Shown: positions 35,360 to 44,156 of the stretch, one piece after another
How positions within the stretch are numbered: the first letter of the stretch is position 1
Layout: each line of letters opens with the position of its first letter
From: CAZIOH01 sp964540815
Lineage (GTDB): Bacteria > Myxococcota_A > Polyangia > Fen-1088
Direction: 5' to 3'
DNA: 64,000 nucleotides
Assembly: GCA_964540815.1 (NCBI GenBank)
Contig: CAZIOH010000028.1
Span: forward strand, 1 to 64,000
Program-made: the position numbers and the translations under genes
Notes under the pieces: generated by a model
The model's input: the letters and a program-made list of their open reading frames with translations, nothing else
What the model was told of the DNA's origin: nothing
Database searches by the model: none

Positions 35360-36531
35360 CCAAGAGACAGCTCCTCATCGGGATTCCAGTCATCGTCTTG
35401 CTGGCCAACGGGATTGGGTACCTGCTCGTGAACGGCAACCGCTCGTCGGCCCCGCCGGCGGCGTCGGCTCCGGGCACGCCTTCCGCGGGCTCGGTCGTCA
35501 CGGAGGGGATAACCCGGGGGACGGGCCCGGCTGGACAGCCGTCGGCGGAGATGCAGGCCGCCGAGGAGAAGAAGCGAGAAGAAACCGCCCTCGGCCGCCG
35601 TGCGGCCGGCCTGGCAGCCCTCGAGGCGGGGGACTACGACAAGGCCTTGATCCAGTTCACCGAGGCGCGTGCTCTGCTCGGCGACAAGGCCCACGTCGCC
35701 GAGCTCTTGCGGGTGACGCAGGACCTGCGCTCCCGCCCTCCGAGCCCGGCCAGATCCCGGGTGGGGGCGATCCCGTCCCCGCCACCGACCCCCTCTGCCC
35801 CGTATCGGGCCGCGGCCCGGGGGCTCGGGGCGCGCCGGACCGTCGCGGTCAAGGACGACCCGGGCCCCGGCCCGGCCGGTAGCCCTGGCGAGGGGCCTCC
35901 CCCGGCGAGCCCCTCGGGATTGCTCATCGTGACGACCACGCCGCGCGGGCTGCTGGTTCAGGTCGACGACAACCCGGTGGATCTGACGCCCATGCGAACC
36001 CGGGTCAAACCGGGCACCCACCGGATCGCTCTCCTCGATGGCGATCGCAAGGTCTACGAGACGACCGTGGACGTGCGTGACGGGGCCACGGCGACCCTCT
36101 TGAAGGATCTCGCCGGCCCCGCCGAGCCCGCCGCGGAGGCTCCCCGCGCGCCCGTCCCATCCTCGTCGACGACGGTGTCGACACCGATCTCGGGGCAGCG
36201 ACCGGAGGCGCCCCGGGTGGCGGTGCCTCCTCCGGTGGAGGTCGCGGTCTCGCGTCCGGCCGGGTTGGTGGCGTCACCCCCGCCGCCCCCGCCCACCGCC
36301 GCCCCACCCGAGTCCGGGGGCCTGTCCATCTCCTCCCCTGGTCTTTACGGGGTCGTCTGGATCAACGGACGCGCGCGCGGGTACCCTCCGCTCGAGGTCC
36401 GCAACGTGCCGGCCGGCCCGGTCAAGGTCGAGGTGCGGGTGAACGGCGTGGAGAAGCGCGCCTCCACCGTGGTGGTGCGCCCCGGCTCGACCACCAACGT
36501 CAAGCTCACCGCGGCGGAATCCGTCCAGTAA
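35356..36531 (+). CDS. Membrane protein with two PEGA domains, kinase partner
   Basis: A 391-aa protein with an N-terminal TM (LLIGIPVIVLLANGIGYLLV) that places the rest outside the inner membrane. A short TPR-like helical pair (RRAAGLAALEAGDYDKALIQF) precedes a Pro-rich linker. Two PEGA-type beta-sandwich domains follow, at about 190-260 (TTPRGLLVQVDDNPVDLTP) and 325-391 (VVWINGRARGYPPLEV). Its ATG overlaps the kinase stop by 4 bp, so the two are made together. It is likely the extracytoplasmic arm of one signalling unit; the ligand is unknown. Confidence 0.82.
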   Translation: MTKRQLLIGIPVIVLLANGIGYLLVNGNRSSAPPAASAPGTPSAGSVVTEGITRGTGPAGQPSAEMQAAEEKKREETALGRRAAGLAALEAGDYDKALIQFTEARALLGDKAHVAELLRVTQDLRSRPPSPARSRVGAIPSPPPTPSAPYRAAARGLGARRTVAVKDDPGPGPAGSPGEGPPPASPSGLLIVTTTPRGLLVQVDDNPVDLTPMRTRVKPGTHRIALLDGDRKVYETTVDVRDGATATLLKDLAGPAEPAAEAPRAPVPSSSTTVSTPISGQRPEAPRVAVPPPVEVAVSRPAGLVASPPPPPPTAAPPESGGLSISSPGLYGVVWINGRARGYPPLEVRNVPAGPVKVEVRVNGVEKRASTVVVRPGSTTNVKLTAAESVQ

Positions 36532-36545
36532 TCAAGCAGGGCGCA

Positions 36546-37847
36546 TCAGCCCGGCTGGAAGCGGATGCGCCGTTCGCGCCGCGCACCCCGCGAGAGGCTC
36601 CAGCGCAGCGCGGGCGGGGTCACCACCGTGGTCAGGATGACCATGATGACGATGGCCGAGAAGGTCGACCGGTCGAGGATCGGTGTTCCGGCGACCCGGA
36701 TGCCGAGCCCGATGTTGGCGAAGATGAGCCCGACCTCGCCCCGGGGGATCATGCCGATGCCGACGCTGAGGCGGTCGATTCCCTTGCCCACACCCAGCGC
36801 GCACGCCTGCTTTCCGAGGATGGCCGCCGCGGTGAGCGCCAGCGCCAGCGCCACGATGTCGAGGTGGCCAAACCCCGAGAGATCCACCCGCAACCCCATC
36901 AGCACGAAGAAGATCGGCACCAGGAAGGCGGTCACCGGGGCCAGCAGATCCTCGAGCTGGAAATCGCCCTGGTCGCCGGCGAGGCGCTGGTAATGCACGG
37001 GCTCGAGCACCAGCCCGGCGGCGAAGGCGCCGACGATCGGCGCCAGCCCGGCCTCGGACGCGGCGTAGGAGAAGAGGAAGCAGATCACCAGCGCCGAGAC
37101 GATGAGGAGCCCGGAGCCGCGCAGCCGGAAGGCCACCCGAAACAGGCGCGGGGTGAGAAAGCCGCCGAGCAAGACCGCGGTGACCAGAAAGCCCCCGGCC
37201 TTCCCGACGATGATCCCGATCTCGAGGAACGAGATCGAGCCCCCGGAGTTGGCCGCCCCGATGATCCCGGCGACGGCGGCCAGCACCACCAGCCCGAGGA
37301 CGTCGTCGATCACCGCCGCGCCGAGGATGATTCGGCCCTCGGGGGCCTCGGACTTCTTGAGATCGCGCAGCACCCGCGCCGTGATCCCCACGCTGGTGGC
37401 GGTCAAGGCCGAGCCGATGAACACGTGGGTGTATATCGAGGCCGATGGGAGCAGCGCCGCGCTCACCCCCCACCCGAGCAGCAGCGGCGCGATCACCCCG
37501 AGGAGGGCGACCAGGGTCGCCGACACCCCCACCTTGGCCATCTCGCGCACGGTGGAGGCCAGACCCACCTCGAAGAGCAGCAGCACCACGCCGAGCTCGG
37601 CCAGCATGTTCACGTGGGGGTTGACGCGGATGCCCTCGAGGCGGTGAAAGCCCACGAGCCCGAGGTTGCCGAGCAGCATGCCCGCGCCGAGCTCACCGAG
37701 GACCGCCGGTTGCCCGAGGCGCATGGCTGCGTCTCCGCCGACCTTGGAGGCCACCAGGATCACGGCGAGCGCCAGCAGCACCGAGGCCACCGGATCCGTC
37801 GCGCCGCCGCCGCCGCCGCCGCCGACCTCGAGCAGCCACGCGGTCAC
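36546..37847 (-). CDS. Cation/proton antiporter (CPA2 family)
   Basis: A 433-aa inner-membrane transporter with about 12 to 13 helices of the Na+/H+ exchanger fold. Key motifs are GQPAVLGELGAGMLLG, the ion-binding Asp pair in AAVIDDVLGLVVLA (ID-D), SEAGLAPIVGAFAAGLVL, FFVLMGLRVDL and GMIPRGEVGLIFA. It exchanges Na+ or K+ for protons; which ion is not evident. GTG 37847 with a GAGGAG site 8 bp upstream is a better start than ATG 37910, which has none. It is convergent with the PEGA gene, only 14 bp apart. No KefF/TrkA-N regulatory domain is present. Confidence 0.92.
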   Translation of the reverse strand: MTAWLLEVGGGGGGGATDPVASVLLALAVILVASKVGGDAAMRLGQPAVLGELGAGMLLGNLGLVGFHRLEGIRVNPHVNMLAELGVVLLLFEVGLASTVREMAKVGVSATLVALLGVIAPLLLGWGVSAALLPSASIYTHVFIGSALTATSVGITARVLRDLKKSEAPEGRIILGAAVIDDVLGLVVLAAVAGIIGAANSGGSISFLEIGIIVGKAGGFLVTAVLLGGFLTPRLFRVAFRLRGSGLLIVSALVICFLFSYAASEAGLAPIVGAFAAGLVLEPVHYQRLAGDQGDFQLEDLLAPVTAFLVPIFFVLMGLRVDLSGFGHLDIVALALALTAAAILGKQACALGVGKGIDRLSVGIGMIPRGEVGLIFANIGLGIRVAGTPILDRSTFSAIVIMVILTTVVTPPALRWSLSRGARRERRIRFQPG

Positions 37848-38043
37848 CGGGGCGGCTCCTCGGCACCGGCCCGCGGCTCGCACGACGTCGATCTGGCCAG
37901 GGTCATGCACCGACGTTCGCAGAGGCGAACCGGCTTTGGCAATCCGTCCGGACGATCCGGGGGTCGAATATACGTCTGCGAAATATTTGGATCCGCGGCC
38001 GGTCAGCCGGTCATGCGGCCTGGGCGCATCCGGTCTGGTCTGG

Positions 38044-38742
38044 TCAACCGGCGCTGGCGATCCGGGTGCGGCCGGTCTTGGTGAAGCTGGTCAGCCGTCC
38101 CGCCTGGGCCCCTCGGCCCTCGGCCTTCTGCTGCTGGCGCTTGTCGGCGTACATGGCCGCGTCGGCGACGGCCAGGATCTTCTCGCAGCTCTCGGCGACC
38201 TCGGGCCAGCTCGCCGAGCCGATGCTGAGGCTGACCGGGATGGCGCGGGTGGCGTTGATGGTGGCGAGTTGCTTGCGCAGGCGGGCGATCACCGGGCGGC
38301 AATCCGCGGCGGACAGATCGGGAAGAAGGACGATGAACTCGTCGCCGCCGGTGCGGCAGGGCACGTCGTGGGTGCGCAGGTGCGCGATCAGGAAGTCCCC
38401 CACCCACTTCAGCAAGACGTCGCCGACCTGGTGGCCGTGCTCGTCGTTGATCTGCTTGAAGCCGTTGATGTCGATGACCAGCACCGAGAACCGTCGCTCC
38501 CCGCCGGCGCGGCGGGAGCGGCTGAACTCCTCCTTGAGCCGCTCCTCGAAGTAGCGTCGGTTCCAGAGGCCGGTCAGCGGGTCGCGGTAGGCCATGGCTC
38601 GATAGATCTGCAGGCGCGCCACCTCTCGTCGCAGCACGGCATTCTGCTTGGTCAACCGAGCAATTTGCGACTGGATGGCAGGGAGCGCTCCCTGGCGCGC
38701 GTTCGAGGTCGTGGTCTTCTTGGTGGGCATCAGGAGGGTCAT
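38044..38742 (-). CDS. Single-domain GGDEF diguanylate cyclase
   Basis: A 232-aa cytoplasmic protein. A short N-terminal coiled coil (residues about 22-50, IARLTKQNAVLRREVARLQI) is followed by a complete GGDEF domain with DPLTGLWNRRYF, DINGFKQINDEHGHQVGD and the intact active site TGGDEF. It should make cyclic di-GMP, with dimerisation through the coiled coil. No sensor or RxxD site is evident. ATG 38742 has GGAAGG 8 bp upstream. It is separated from the antiporter by 196 bp. Confidence 0.92.
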   Translation of the reverse strand: MTLLMPTKKTTTSNARQGALPAIQSQIARLTKQNAVLRREVARLQIYRAMAYRDPLTGLWNRRYFEERLKEEFSRSRRAGGERRFSVLVIDINGFKQINDEHGHQVGDVLLKWVGDFLIAHLRTHDVPCRTGGDEFIVLLPDLSAADCRPVIARLRKQLATINATRAIPVSLSIGSASWPEVAESCEKILAVADAAMYADKRQQQKAEGRGAQAGRLTSFTKTGRTRIASAG

Positions 38743-39021
38743 GGTGTCCTTCCCAGGCGGCGGAGCTCCGCCGCGATCGTGCTGGCGTGACCACCGAAAA
38801 GGCAATCGGCGTGCCACCTGGAAAACGACCCTGACGCAGGTATTGTATGCGAAGTTCGCGGTGAGCGACAGAAAACTGGCGGTTATAATATGCTTGCCGG
38901 CTGGGGCTCGTGCCGGCTCGGATCCATCAACCTGCCTCCATGAACCTGCCGGGGCGCCCGGGTGCCCCGGCCGTCAGATCCCTGGCGTCCCGCCGCTGGG
39001 GCGCTCGGGTTCGCGCTCGCG

Positions 39022-40389
39022 TCAACGGAGGTAGGCACCCCAGCGCGAGAGGATGTAGGCCGTCGCGTGGTCACGGCGCGCGTGGACCGAGAACTGGTCG
39101 TTCGCGGTGCGCGCATCCGGCAGGAGTTGCCACATCAGGCCAACCAGGCCGCCGTTGACCTCGAACACGTGCTTGAGCCACCAGTCGTAGCTGCGGGCCC
39201 GCTCGGCGTCTGTCGCCACGGCGCCGCACTCCCCGAGGTAGGCGACCTTCCCGAACACCGCGGCCACGCCCTGGTGCCGCTCGATCCAGATCTCGGTGTC
39301 GCGCGCCGACTCGAGCCCGTAGCTCCTCGGATAATGGTGGTAGCTGAGGAGATCGAGATCCTCGATGGCCGCCAGGGTCGAGAAGCTGGTCCCCTCGTCA
39401 CCCCGGACCGGATAGGGGTTCGACAGGCCGAGGTACAGGCCGGGCTGATCGTCGAAGCCTTCGCCGCCGTCCGCGATCAGGTGACGCGGCATCACCTGCT
39501 TGAGGAAGTGGGCCAGCTCGCGAACCGTGTCAGCGAGCCGCGAGGTGCCGCGACAGCTCGGGCAGCGCAGCTCGTTGCCGATCTCCCAGGCGAGGATGGT
39601 CGGCTCGTCCTTGTAGGCCACCCCGGTGAAGGTGTTCACCCGGTTGGCGAGCATGAACGCATAGTCCTTCCACCACTGCCGGAGGCGCGCGTCCCAGAAG
39701 AAGTCATCGTGCCAGCGGGGATTGCGGTCGATGCGCGAGGCCCAGGCGGCGTAGGCCGGCAGGCCGCCGTAGTCGGCCCAGTTGTTGACGAGCGGGATGA
39801 TCAGGCGGATCCCGCGGCGCTTGGCCTCCCAGACGGCCTGGTCGAGCCCGCGCAGCCCCTCCTCGCGGTAGGCGTCGGGGGCGTCGCGGATGCTGGACCG
39901 GTCGCTCGAGTCGTTGAAGCCCCAGATGCGCGCGATCGGCAGCGACAGACACACGAGATCATCGAGCACCTCGCCCACCGCGTCCGCGAGGGCCTGGTTG
40001 TGATCCTGCTGGGCATAGGTGAGCAGCTGCTGGAGGTAGTAGAGGTTCGAGCCCGTGGCCCGATAGGGCGTCAGCGCTTCCGTCAGCAGGACGGCGTCGT
40101 CGCGCTCGACGAAGCCGGAGATCGGCGGCAGGGGCGGGCACGAGCGGGTGGGCTGGAGCTCGAGCGCGGAGAGCTCGCCCTCGTGCGGCGGGGCGCCGGC
40201 GGGCCTCCCCACGGCGCCGGCGTCCGGGCGGGAGCCGCCGCAGCCGGGTTCAAGGAGCAGGGGCGGCCCGGAGAGCAGCGCCATCGCCAGAGCCGAGCGC
40301 AGGTGCCAGGCAGCCCACCGAGGCCTGGCCCGCGGCGAAGCGGGCGGCGAAGCGCGCAGAGAAGCGCGACGGCCAGCCGTCGGGCTCAC
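39022..40389 (-). CDS. Lipoprotein glycoside hydrolase, GH5-like
   Basis: A 455-aa exported enzyme. The start GTG 40389 gives an Arg-rich n-region, a hydrophobic stretch (SALAMALLSGPPLLL) and a lipobox-like PGC. The TIM-barrel portion (residues about 95-455) has RIWGFND, LIIPLVNNWADYGG, the acid/base block LAWEIGNELRCPSC and the second glutamate region YLGECGAVATD. This is the beta-mannanase/GH5 arrangement, so it probably cleaves a beta-1,4-mannan-type glycan. The GTG overlaps the previous gene's TGA as GTGA, coupling the two. Confidence 0.82.
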   Translation of the reverse strand: MSPTAGRRASLRASPPASPRARPRWAAWHLRSALAMALLSGPPLLLEPGCGGSRPDAGAVGRPAGAPPHEGELSALELQPTRSCPPLPPISGFVERDDAVLLTEALTPYRATGSNLYYLQQLLTYAQQDHNQALADAVGEVLDDLVCLSLPIARIWGFNDSSDRSSIRDAPDAYREEGLRGLDQAVWEAKRRGIRLIIPLVNNWADYGGLPAYAAWASRIDRNPRWHDDFFWDARLRQWWKDYAFMLANRVNTFTGVAYKDEPTILAWEIGNELRCPSCRGTSRLADTVRELAHFLKQVMPRHLIADGGEGFDDQPGLYLGLSNPYPVRGDEGTSFSTLAAIEDLDLLSYHHYPRSYGLESARDTEIWIERHQGVAAVFGKVAYLGECGAVATDAERARSYDWWLKHVFEVNGGLVGLMWQLLPDARTANDQFSVHARRDHATAYILSRWGAYLR

Positions 40390-41264
40390 GCGGGCCGATA
40401 GAACGCGATGCTGCGGAACTGCCGCCCGAAGGAGGTGAGGAACATCGACTTGTAGTGAACATCGGCCACGATCGCCTCGGTGAGGGGGCCGACCCGCACC
40501 GGCGGGCGGGCCTCGATGGCGGCGCGCGCGGCGATCACCTCGGGGTGGGCCTCCACCTCCTGGAACATGCGGACGTCGTCGGTGACGCGCGTGGGGCGAA
40601 TCTCCACCAGGCCGAGGCGCGCCAGATTGTCGAGGTAGGTCGGCGTGTGCCGCTCGGCGTGGCAGCCGGCGCGCCAGCCGAGCAGGCTGAAGTTGCGCAG
40701 CTCGACCCGGCTGCCCCCACCATGCTGCAGCCGCGAGGACACCGACAGGACCGGCGCGGCCTCGCTCGGGTCGAGGATGGCGAGGATGCGCAGCTCGTCG
40801 CGGCCGAGCTGGTTCGCGACCTCGAGGAACGCCGGGTGAACGTCGTCCGAGGTGGCCCGATCGGCCGCGGCCGTGAGGAGCGCGAGGTAGATCTCCCGCA
40901 TGTCGGGCTCGGCGCCCACCAGCCTGGCGAACACCCGCAGCACGAAGGGGGCCGCGGGCGTGCGCCGTCGGTGCGCGGGGACGGCCAGGGTGCGCGCGGC
41001 GATGGCCCGCAGCACGTCGGGGAGCGAGAGCGCCGCCGAGGGAAGGGCCGAGAGCTGAGCCCACGCGAGCTGGGCCAGCGCGTTCACGCCGGCGCCGGTC
41101 AGGGGCCCGTCGGCGGCGGGGCGGCCACCGGGGACGCTCGGCAGGTGGCCGTCGCCGGTCCAGAGGGTGGGCGACGCCTCCCGGGTGGTGGGGGGCCAAA
41201 ACGATGACGACGACGACGCCCGCCCTGCGAGGGCGGCCTTGGCAGCCTGAACGATTCCAAACAT
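40386..41264 (-). CDS. DUF4393 (Abi-alpha-like) protein
   Basis: A 292-aa cytoplasmic protein. After a low-complexity first 60 residues, the core matches the DUF4393 pattern, with DDVHPAFLEVANQLGRDELRILAIL and then YLDNLARLGLVEI near the end. Some members are annotated as abortive-infection protein alpha, but a defence role is not established here. It is unexpectedly coupled (GTGA overlap) to a secreted GH5-like lipoprotein. A TATAGT hexamer (41274-41279) just upstream could be a -10. Confidence 0.65.
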   Translation of the reverse strand: MFGIVQAAKAALAGRASSSSSFWPPTTREASPTLWTGDGHLPSVPGGRPAADGPLTGAGVNALAQLAWAQLSALPSAALSLPDVLRAIAARTLAVPAHRRRTPAAPFVLRVFARLVGAEPDMREIYLALLTAAADRATSDDVHPAFLEVANQLGRDELRILAILDPSEAAPVLSVSSRLQHGGGSRVELRNFSLLGWRAGCHAERHTPTYLDNLARLGLVEIRPTRVTDDVRMFQEVEAHPEVIAARAAIEARPPVRVGPLTEAIVADVHYKSMFLTSFGRQFRSIAFYRPA

Positions 41265-41398
41265 GCCTGACGGACTATACCGGGCTTTGACCGCTTTTGG
41301 GCGGGGGAGTTATCGCACATCTGCCGTGATGTGCGGTGAAACTCCCACGAAATGGTGGATTTTTTGGGTGGCGCGGCGAATCCGTCTACGATTTTCCG

Positions 41399-41650
41399 GT
41401 GCGGATCGTCCTCAACCCCACCATGAAGCGCTTGCTGGTCGACGTGTCGAACGGCATCCGCGTCTTGCAAAGTCGCGATGGCATTTTACTCTCGGAAGGC
41501 CAGATCCTGGAGCGGGCCCGCAACATCGTGATGGGCCTGGTGGGCAACTACCGGATCGAGTCGCTCGACCTCGACGGCCCGGCGAACGACCGCCTGACGA
41601 ACCACGACCCGGGGAACCGCGACGGTCTCCCCGATCGCGACGCTGCCTGA
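41399..41650 (+). CDS. Small conserved-type protein, function unknown
   Basis: An 83-aa protein from GTG 41399 (alternatives GTG 41336 or ATG 41423). Its ordered part is about 55 residues (RIVLNPTMKRLLVDV; ILLSEGQILERARNIVMGLV), predicted as a strand pair followed by a helix. The last 25 residues are Asp/Asn-rich and probably disordered. No signal, TM or known motif is seen. It lies between the divergent DUF4393 gene and the convergent rhlE. Confidence 0.4.
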   Translation: MRIVLNPTMKRLLVDVSNGIRVLQSRDGILLSEGQILERARNIVMGLVGNYRIESLDLDGPANDRLTNHDPGNRDGLPDRDAA

Positions 41651-41720
41651 GCCCCGCCCCGCCCGGGACAGGAGGAGGGACGGACGTACCTGCCTGCCCC
41701 GAGGCGTCGAGCCGCCGCGA

Positions 41721-42869
41721 CTACGCCCGGCGAGGGGCGTAAGGGTGATCGGTGACGACGTTCATGCGGCGCTTGGTCAGCCGCTCGATGTCCCGCAGCT
41801 GCTCGCGCTCGGAGGCGTCGCAGAAGGACAGCGCCGCTCCCTGCGCCCCGGCGCGCGCGGTCCGGCCGATGCGGTGCACGTAGCTCTCGGGATCGTTCGG
41901 CAGCTCGAAGTTGATGACGTGGGTGATGCCATCGATGTCGATGCCGCGCGCCGCGATGTCGGTGGCGACCAGCACCCGCGCCCGCCCGCTGCGGAAGTCC
42001 TCGAGGGCCCGCTGGCGCGCGCCCTGCGACTTGTTGCCGTGGATGGCCTCGGCGCCCACCCGGTGGTTGCGCCGCAGCTGATCGGCCAGGCGGTCGGCCC
42101 CGTGCTTGGTGCGGGTGAAGACGATGGCGCGGGTCATGGTGGGGTCGCGCAGGACGTCCACCAGCAGCGACTTCTTGTCCGAGCGATCCACGAACAGCAC
42201 GTGCTGTGAGACCAGATCCACGGTCGACGCCACCGGCGACACCGTGACCCGGATCGGGCTGTTCAGGATGCGACTCGAGAGCGTGACGATGGCATCGGGC
42301 ATGGTCGCCGAGAACAGCAGGGTCTGCCGGCGGGTGGGGACCAAGGCCAGGATCTTGCGGATGTCGTTGATGAACCCCATGTCGAGCATGCGGTCCGCCT
42401 CGTCCAGCACCAGGGTCTCGACCGAGCTCAGCACCACGCGGCGCTGGTTGATGAGATCGAGCAAGCGCCCCGGGGTCGCCACCAGCACGTCCACCCCGCC
42501 CGCCATGGCGCGGATCTGGGCCTGCTGCGAGACGCCCCCGTAGACCGTCGTCCGCAGGAGCGACAGGTGCCGCCCGTAGGTGCCGAACGATTCATTGACC
42601 TGGACCGCGAGCTCGCGGGTGGGGACGAGCACCAGGACCCGGGTGCCCTTCAGGGTGCGGGCCACCTTCGGGCTCGAGAGGCGCTGCAGGATGGGGAGCG
42701 CGAACGCGGCGGTCTTGCCCGTCCCCGTCTGGGCGCAGCCGAGGATGTCCTTGCCGGCGAGCACGTGCGGGATGGCCTGGAGCTGGATCGGCGAGGGCTC
42801 GGCGTAGCCCTCCTCGGACAGGGCCCGGATCAGAGGCTCGACGAGCCCCAACGACGCGAATGAATTCAC
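41721..42869 (-). CDS. rhlE: DEAD-box RNA helicase (RhlE type)
   Basis: A 382-aa ATP-dependent RNA helicase. All core motifs are present: Q motif EPSPIQLQAI, Walker A AQTGTGKT, VPTRELA, ATPGRLLDL, DEAD as VLDEADRMLDMGF, SAT as FSATMP, and the C-terminal VATDIAARGIDI and HRIGRTAR. It stops soon after the helicase core (RRMNVVTDHPYAPRRA), without the long basic tail of many relatives. The GTG start has AAGGAAG upstream. A strong promoter 165 bp away implies a long 5' leader, typical of cold-induced helicases. Confidence 0.94.
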   Translation of the reverse strand: MNSFASLGLVEPLIRALSEEGYAEPSPIQLQAIPHVLAGKDILGCAQTGTGKTAAFALPILQRLSSPKVARTLKGTRVLVLVPTRELAVQVNESFGTYGRHLSLLRTTVYGGVSQQAQIRAMAGGVDVLVATPGRLLDLINQRRVVLSSVETLVLDEADRMLDMGFINDIRKILALVPTRRQTLLFSATMPDAIVTLSSRILNSPIRVTVSPVASTVDLVSQHVLFVDRSDKKSLLVDVLRDPTMTRAIVFTRTKHGADRLADQLRRNHRVGAEAIHGNKSQGARQRALEDFRSGRARVLVATDIAARGIDIDGITHVINFELPNDPESYVHRIGRTARAGAQGAALSFCDASEREQLRDIERLTKRRMNVVTDHPYAPRRA

Positions 42870-43222
42870 TTATAGCTTCCTTGCTTCTCTGGACGTCAGT
42901 CCAATTGGTTCACTGCCCCACGCGGCGATTCCCGGAATTGAGAGCCTGCTGGTGGGTGTTTGCCCGAATCGGACCACGGACGCCTGTTTCCACAAGGACG
43001 AAATGCGGCTGGTTCGCGCTCAGTTCTGAGATGTAATAGTGGTTACGAACGAATTGTCAAGGGAAAGTTTCGGACGCCGGGGCCACCAGCGGCCTGCCGC
43101 TGGGCCCAGCGCGCCGCTCGGAATCTCGGCCAGCGACGGCCGCCCCGGGGGGCCTCAAACCGAGCCGGCGGAGGTGCAAAATTCTCCCCCGGACCGTGCC
43201 GCTGGTTTAGGCTTCAGCTTCT
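42870..43222. other. Intergenic region with rhlE leader
   Basis: A 353-bp gap between rhlE and the 61-aa gene. It contains the rhlE promoter at 43033-43060 and a predicted leader of about 155 nt on the minus strand. The remaining part, 43061-43222, precedes the plus-strand small gene and shows no other gene. Confidence 0.55.
43033..43060 (-). promoter_or_regulatory. Sigma70-type promoter of rhlE
   Basis: A perfect -35 TTGACA (43055-43060) lies 16 bp from TATTAC (43033-43038) on the minus strand. Transcription would start near 43026 and leave about 155 nt untranslated before GTG 42869. This is the best -35 match in the window. Confidence 0.65.
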
Positions 43223-43408
43223 ATGGCCACACTCGGTGCAAACAAGCGAATCAAAGAAAAGAACCGTGCCGATAAGCAGCGCGAAAAGGCCGCCAAGAAG
43301 CAAGAGCGGTTTCGAAACAAGCTCGAACGGGCTCCCGCCGAGCCAGGGGTCGACCTCGACATCGCCGGAATCGTTCCTGGACCGCAACCCCTTCCGGAGG
43401 ACTCCTAA
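43223..43408 (+). CDS. Small basic protein, 61 aa
   Basis: A 61-aa, strongly Lys/Arg-rich N-terminal helix (ANKRIKEKNRADKQREKAAKKQERFRNK has few hydrophobic residues) and an acidic/Pro C-terminal end. The composition suggests a nucleic-acid-binding or ribosome-associated protein. ATG 43223 begins MATLGANKRI. No family function is known to me. The gene is convergent with the outer-membrane gene at 43458. Confidence 0.55.
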   Translation: MATLGANKRIKEKNRADKQREKAAKKQERFRNKLERAPAEPGVDLDIAGIVPGPQPLPEDS

Positions 43409-43457
43409 GCGGGGAAACCCAGTCGAGAGCCCACGGTGTGGGCCGTCGAGGCCGTGC

Positions 43458-44147
43458 TCACGGCTTCTCGAAGGCCCGGTCGGGCGGCAGATCGAGCTGG
43501 TTGCGGGGTAACCCGGTCCAGAAGCACAGCTGAAGGCCCACGGTTCCGCTGAGCCCGGTGGTCGAGCCACCCGGGATGAGGCGGAGCTGTGCGATGGGCG
43601 CGAGCGACCACCCACCCGTCAGGCGGTCCCCGAGGAAGATGTCGTAGGTGGCCGCCAGGGTGTAGCCCGAGCTGTAGGTGCCGCGCGAGGACTTCTTCGG
43701 CATGGTGCCGTCGGTGATCTCGATGACCTCGAACCCGGCCCCACCCACCAGGGCCAGGTTCCGGGCGATCTCGAGCTGGGCCTCGAACCCGAGGCCGAAG
43801 ATGCCGGCGGTCTGGCTCTGGCCAGTCGCGCGGCCGATGTGAAGGAACTGGATCCCGAGGCCAAAGCGGCGGGTCAGCAACTGCCCGGCGCGGATCCCGA
43901 AATCCGAGCTCCGCCACACCTTCCAGTCCTCGCCGTCTTCCCAGATCTTCGCGGCGCCGACCTGCGCGCCGAGCGACAGGTAGTACCCCTGGCGGCGCCG
44001 CGGAGCCTCCAGCGTCTGGGCGTGCGCCAGGGCCCCGCCGAGGAGCCAGGCGGTGAGCGCGACGGTGGCGCCCAGCATCGCCGCAAATCTCCTCGGAGGA
44101 ACCGTGACCGGGACCGGGGCCGGGTGTGGGTCAGTGCTCGCGCGCAT
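43458..44147 (-). CDS. Outer-membrane beta-barrel protein, last gene of TonB operon
   Basis: A 229-aa exported protein. A signal peptide (MLGATVALTAWLLGGALA, cleavage AHA-Q) is followed by alternating strands such as GYYLSLGAQVGAA, RFGLGIQFLHIG and YTLAATYDIFLGD, ending GTVGLQLCFW and a short periplasmic tail. That suits an 8-strand barrel. The start chosen is ATG 44147, which has GAGAG 6 bp upstream; an in-frame ATG two codons earlier is too close to that site. It follows the TonB-dependent receptor by 9 bp. Confidence 0.6.
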   Translation of the reverse strand: MRASTDPHPAPVPVTVPPRRFAAMLGATVALTAWLLGGALAHAQTLEAPRRRQGYYLSLGAQVGAAKIWEDGEDWKVWRSSDFGIRAGQLLTRRFGLGIQFLHIGRATGQSQTAGIFGLGFEAQLEIARNLALVGGAGFEVIEITDGTMPKKSSRGTYSSGYTLAATYDIFLGDRLTGGWSLAPIAQLRLIPGGSTTGLSGTVGLQLCFWTGLPRNQLDLPPDRAFEKP

Positions 44148-44156
44148 CGGCATCTC

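Noticed and set aside
38884..38889. TATAAT hexamer upstream of the GGDEF gene
   Set aside because: No acceptable -35 at 16-18 bp on either strand, so it is not called as a promoter.
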